A stretch of 17,220 nucleotides of DNA from Bacillota bacterium (GTDB lineage: Bacteria > Bacillota_C > Negativicutes > CTSoil-072): positions 1 to 17,220 of the forward strand of contig JAGFXW010000035.1 of assembly GCA_017861495.1 (NCBI GenBank). The letters run 5' to 3'. A program made the position numbers and the translations under genes. The number at the start of each line of letters is the position of its first letter. Position 1 is the stretch's first letter. This document shows, one piece after another, positions 14,091 to 17,220 of this stretch. Below the pieces are notes generated by a model. It saw nothing but the letters and a program-made list of their open reading frames with translations, was not told the DNA's origin and made no database searches.

Positions 14091-14198
14091 TTATTTAGCG
14101 ATGGGCTTCTTTTCTCCCGCAACAGACAACATTAGCTTAATTCTATTCAGTTGATTCACCTCACTGATCGTTGAATCATAATCCAGCGAAATAATATC
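14091..14198 (-). pseudogene. Out-of-frame C-terminal tail of the activase-like gene
   Basis: In a frame different from the end of the main gene, the minus strand reads DIISLDYDSTISEVNQLNRI and continues KLMLSVAGEKKPIAK to a TAA at 14091. The DYDxxxSEVNQLNRIKLML pattern is the conserved C-terminus expected of this activase/DUF2229 family, directly after the QPFGCLPNH...KGMFKE segment present in the main frame. The short linker usually found between the two (about 6-10 residues) is missing. A small deletion that also shifted the frame, near 14198-14210, fits best. A sequencing error alone would not explain the missing linker. Confidence 0.75.
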
Positions 14199-17100
14199 TC
14201 TTTGAACATCCCCTTTGCAACGATGTGATTAGGCAGACAGCCAAAAGGCTGCACACAGACAATATTACTAACCTCACTCTGTAGCAGCGCTACTATTTCC
14301 CCGGTTAACAACCAGCCTTCCCCGGTCATATTGCCCAAAGACAAGTGCTTCTGTGCCATAGCGGCAAGCTCTTTGATTGAATGCGGTGCCTCGAACCGGT
14401 TGCTCTCCGCAAGAGCTTTCTTCATCCCTCTACGGTAAAATTCAATCAGTTTGATGAAAAGCTCCGCTTTCACCTTGTCACCAAAGCTTCCTGATAGGAG
14501 GTCGTTTTTTGCAATCCGGTCATAGGCACTATATAAAAAGAAAGTCATCAGGTCCGGCACAACGACCTCCGCTTGTTCCTGTTCCAACAGTTTGACTATA
14601 CCGTTATTGGCTGCGGGGTGATATTTTACCAGGACTTCCCCCACGATACCGACTCTTGCTTTAACCACTGTATCGTAAATCGGCAGGCGGTCAAAATCAC
14701 GAACAATTTCATACACATTTTTCATGAAAACCCGCCGGCTGCCAGTACACAGAGCTTGCTGGCAGCGAGTCACCCAATGCGCATAGAGTTCATCGGTTGA
14801 TCCCTCTACTTTCTCATATGGCCGTATCCGGTGTACAACACGCATCAGGAGATCGCCATAAAGAACACCCGTAATTAAATCATTGAGCAGAGGCAGCGTC
14901 AAAGAAAATCCTGGTGATTTTTCACCCCATAAAGACACTACGGGTATGTGCGGCATTCCGGCATCCCGCAGTGCCTTGCGCATCATTGCAATGTAATTGC
15001 TGGCCCGGCACCCTCCCCCAGTCTGCGACAACATGATAGAGGTCTGCAGCAGATCAAACTCTCCCGATTTTAAAGCACTGATCATTTGCCCGATAACAAG
15101 AATAGCCGGGTAGCATGCGTCATTATGAACATATTTCAACCCTTCTTCCACAGCTAGTTTATCTGACACCGCCGGAATGATGACCCGGTAGCCCGCTTTT
15201 TGCAGACTGGTTTGCAGAAACTGAAAATGGACCGGTGACATTTGCGGCGCCAAAATCGTGTAGGTCTCTTTCATGCCAGGGGTAAAGACAGCTTTAGTTG
15301 ACCGCACGGGCACCTTCACTTGCGTCTGCCCGGAGATGGGTTCTTTTTCCCTTTCCTGCAGCGCAGCCAAAAGTGACCGCACACGAATGCGCGCTGCTCC
15401 CAGATTGCTGATTTCATCCAATTTTATGACGGTATGTATTTTCCGGTACTCATCCAGGATTTCTCTCACCTGGTCTAGAGTCACAGCATCCAGACCGCAG
15501 CCAAAGGAATTTAGTTGAATTAACTCTAGTTTTGGATACTGAAGGCGCGCCACAAAATCAGCCGCCGTATAAAGCCGGGAATGATACGCCCATTGATCAA
15601 CAACCCGCAGCGACCGTTCCTCACCGGCTGGGGGCTGCAGCGAATCTTCCGAAAGCACGGCCAATCCAAAGGACTGCAGCAATTCCGGCAAGCCATGGTT
15701 AATTTCCGGATCAATGTGATACGGCCTTCCTGCCAGAATAATCCCCTTCCCGTGATGTGCCTTAATATACGACAACACCTCTGCGCCTTTTTGCCGGACA
15801 TCTGCTTTGTAGGCTGCCTGCTCGGCATACGCTTTGTCTAACGCCCGGCTGATTTCCCATTTCGCAAGGTTTTCTCCGGCAAGCTCCTGGCTAAGTCGCT
15901 TGGCCAGCCTGTTCGGATTGTCCAGCGGCAAAAACGGATGCCAAAACGTAATCTCCCCGGTTTGCAGCACTTCCATATTGGCAGCAATGTTTTCCGGGTA
16001 AGAAGTAACAACCGGGCAGTTATACCGCTTGTCTGTTGCACTTGTTTCACCGGTATTGTTGAAAATGCAGGGATAAAAAATCTTCTTTACCCCCTTGTTG
16101 ATCAAATCGGCGATATGTCCATGTACCAATTTAGCCGGATAACACACTGTTTCAGACGGTATCGTTCCCATTCCCGTTTCGTATAGTTTGGGAGACGATT
16201 TTCCGGATAAAACGACGCGATAGCCTAGTGCGGTAAAAAAAGTAAACCAAAAAGGATAATCCTCATACATATTCAGTACTCTGGGTATTCCCACCGTTCC
16301 TCGCGACGCCGTCTCCGCCAGGGGAATGTATTGGAAGAGGCGTTTATATTTAAACTCATAGAGACTGGGAACCTCATGGACGTGTTTTTCCTGACCAGCC
16401 CCCCGTTCGCAGCGGTTGCCGGCATAATATTTCCGTCCATTGGAAAAATGTTGTATCGTAATCAGGCAATGATTGCCGCATAAACTGCAGCGCTGGGAGA
16501 TGGTACCAGCGGTAAAGCCGGCAAGTTCCGCCGCGGTAAACAACGTCGATTGATCTTGGTCCCGGCAACGTTCCTGAGCCAGCAAAGCTGCACCGTACGC
16601 TCCCATGATTCCGGCAATATCCGGACGGACAACTTCACGACCGAGGATCATTTCGATCGCGCGTAAAACGGCATCATTATAAAAGGTTCCACCCTGAACG
16701 ACGATCTTTTCGCCCAGTTCCTCGGTATTTTTCAGTCGGATCACTTTAAACAGAGCATTTTTGACCACCGATAAGGCCAACCCGGCCGAAATTTCGCCAA
16801 TGCTTGCCCCTTCTTTTTGAGCCTGTTTGACTTTTGAATTCATGAACACGGTGCATCGGGTGCCAAGATTCACCGGATGCGGAGCTTCAAGCGCCAGCAG
16901 AGAAAAATCCTGGACAGTCATACCCAATGATTGCGCAAACGTCTCAATAAAGGAACCGCAACCTGATGAGCAGGCTTCGTTCAGCATAATCGAATCAATC
17001 ACCCCATCCCGGACAAAAAAACTTTTCATATCCTGACCACCGATATCCAGGACAAAGGTCACGCCCGGCAAAAAGTAATTGGCGGCCTTAAGGTGCGCTA

Positions 17101-17220
17101 CGGTTTCCACTTCCCCCATATCGACCTGGAGAGCGGCCTGAATTAACCGTTCTCCGTAGCCCGTAACAGCAGAGCCGGCAATCCGGACTCCCGGCGGCAG
17201 CACCGCATACAACGTTTTCA
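14156..17220 (-). CDS. 2-hydroxyacyl-CoA dehydratase activase-type ATPase with DUF2229, 5' end outside the window
   Basis: More than 1018 residues; the reading frame continues past the right edge, so the first domain is missing and the TTG at 17212 is not a true start. Counting from that TTG, residues 1-215 belong to a BadF/BcrA-type ATPase: DIGGQDMK (56-63), NEACSSGCGSF (Cys81) and GTRCTVFMNSKV (Cys120). The 39-residue spacing equals that of the cluster-binding Cys127 and Cys166 of HgdC. A zinc- or cluster-like CSLCGNHC...NRC block follows (242-268), then the DUF2229 and dehydratase-like parts (VCYPAKLVHGH, GRPYHIDPEINHG, QPFGCLPNH). Such proteins are thought to drive ATP-dependent electron transfer to dehydratases. 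The nominal end (14156) is probably a frameshift product; the family frame runs on to 14091. Confidence 0.88.
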   Translation of the reverse strand, partial: KTLYAVLPPGVRIAGSAVTGYGERLIQAALQVDMGEVETVAHLKAANYFLPGVTFVLDIGGQDMKSFFVRDGVIDSIMLNEACSSGCGSFIETFAQSLGMTVQDFSLLALEAPHPVNLGTRCTVFMNSKVKQAQKEGASIGEISAGLALSVVKNALFKVIRLKNTEELGEKIVVQGGTFYNDAVLRAIEMILGREVVRPDIAGIMGAYGAALLAQERCRDQDQSTLFTAAELAGFTAGTISQRCSLCGNHCLITIQHFSNGRKYYAGNRCERGAGQEKHVHEVPSLYEFKYKRLFQYIPLAETASRGTVGIPRVLNMYEDYPFWFTFFTALGYRVVLSGKSSPKLYETGMGTIPSETVCYPAKLVHGHIADLINKGVKKIFYPCIFNNTGETSATDKRYNCPVVTSYPENIAANMEVLQTGEITFWHPFLPLDNPNRLAKRLSQELAGENLAKWEISRALDKAYAEQAAYKADVRQKGAEVLSYIKAHHGKGIILAGRPYHIDPEINHGLPELLQSFGLAVLSEDSLQPPAGEERSLRVVDQWAYHSRLYTAADFVARLQYPKLELIQLNSFGCGLDAVTLDQVREILDEYRKIHTVIKLDEISNLGAARIRVRSLLAALQEREKEPISGQTQVKVPVRSTKAVFTPGMKETYTILAPQMSPVHFQFLQTSLQKAGYRVIIPAVSDKLAVEEGLKYVHNDACYPAILVIGQMISALKSGEFDLLQTSIMLSQTGGGCRASNYIAMMRKALRDAGMPHIPVVSLWGEKSPGFSLTLPLLNDLITGVLYGDLLMRVVHRIRPYEKVEGSTDELYAHWVTRCQQALCTGSRRVFMKNVYEIVRDFDRLPIYDTVVKARVGIVGEVLVKYHPAANNGIVKLLEQEQAEVVVPDLMTFFLYSAYDRIAKNDLLSGSFGDKVKAELFIKLIEFYRRGMKKALAESNRFEAPHSIKELAAMAQKHLSLGNMTGEGWLLTGEIVALLQSEVSNIVCVQPFGCLPNHIVAKGMFKEILFRWIMIQRSVR

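Noticed and set aside
15526..15828. A 100-codon minus-strand frame within the activase-like gene
   Set aside because: It is a shifted-frame shadow of the large, clearly coding gene and shows no family features.
17210..17212. TTG at 17212 as the start of the activase-like protein
   Set aside because: The frame stays open to the window edge, and the family has an ATP-binding N-terminus (DVGSTTTK-like) before this point, so the true start lies outside.
1..17220. tRNA, rRNA, riboswitch and CRISPR signals
   Set aside because: I saw no cloverleaf-like segment, regularly spaced repeats or known riboswitch core; without a covariance search I cannot exclude a divergent RNA element.

Overview
The window reads as an accessory and metabolic region from an anaerobic, diderm Firmicute, most likely of the Negativicutes (Sporomusa/Pelosinus-like). 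This is inferred from four things seen together: an RND efflux pump with its periplasmic adaptor, which needs an outer membrane; strong AGGAGG ribosome sites and a moderately AT-rich composition; a FabK-type flavin reductase; and a 2-hydroxyacyl-CoA dehydratase activase-type iron-sulfur ATPase. Every gene I can support is on the minus strand, so the order of transcription runs from high to low coordinates. No tRNA, rRNA or CRISPR array was seen.

Left edge (1-720): nested insertion sequences. An IS66-family element begins at its inverted repeat near 720 and carries tnpA (221-592) and the start of tnpB. tnpB loses family similarity at about 102, where an IS3-family element begins; only the first 17 codons of its OrfA (1-51) lie in the window. 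The IS66 leader holds a perfect 18-bp inverted repeat just upstream of tnpA.

Region 876-5627: a candidate regulated redox unit. It contains a cytoplasmic molybdopterin (Mo/W-bisMGD) oxidoreductase of 744 aa, a 109-aa two-cluster ferredoxin-like partner, and a sigma-54 enhancer-binding activator with an AcoR-like GAF sensor. Directly upstream of the oxidoreductase is a good -24/-12 promoter (3574-3589), and about 80 bp further upstream is a perfect 16-bp inverted repeat. The simplest reading is that the activator turns on the enzyme and its iron-sulfur partner in response to a small molecule. The substrate is unknown and cannot be read from sequence.

Region 5960-10945: an efflux operon, membrane fusion protein then RND permease, with a TetR repressor gene upstream. 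A perfect 20-bp palindrome lies in front of the pump genes. A related imperfect palindrome overlaps the expected start of transcription of a strong sigma-70-type tetR promoter. The outer-membrane channel is not in the window.

Region 11067-13955: a same-strand run of a small Cys-containing ORF (uncertain), a FabK-like flavin oxidoreductase with a TTG start, a class III (putrescine-type) aminotransferase, and an orphan tatA.

Right edge (14091-17220): a large dehydratase activase/DUF2229-type protein whose 5' end is outside the window. Its C-terminus appears frameshifted: conserved family sequence continues in another frame to 14091, past the nominal stop at 14156. Between this gene and the small ORF lies a 49-nt nested hairpin.
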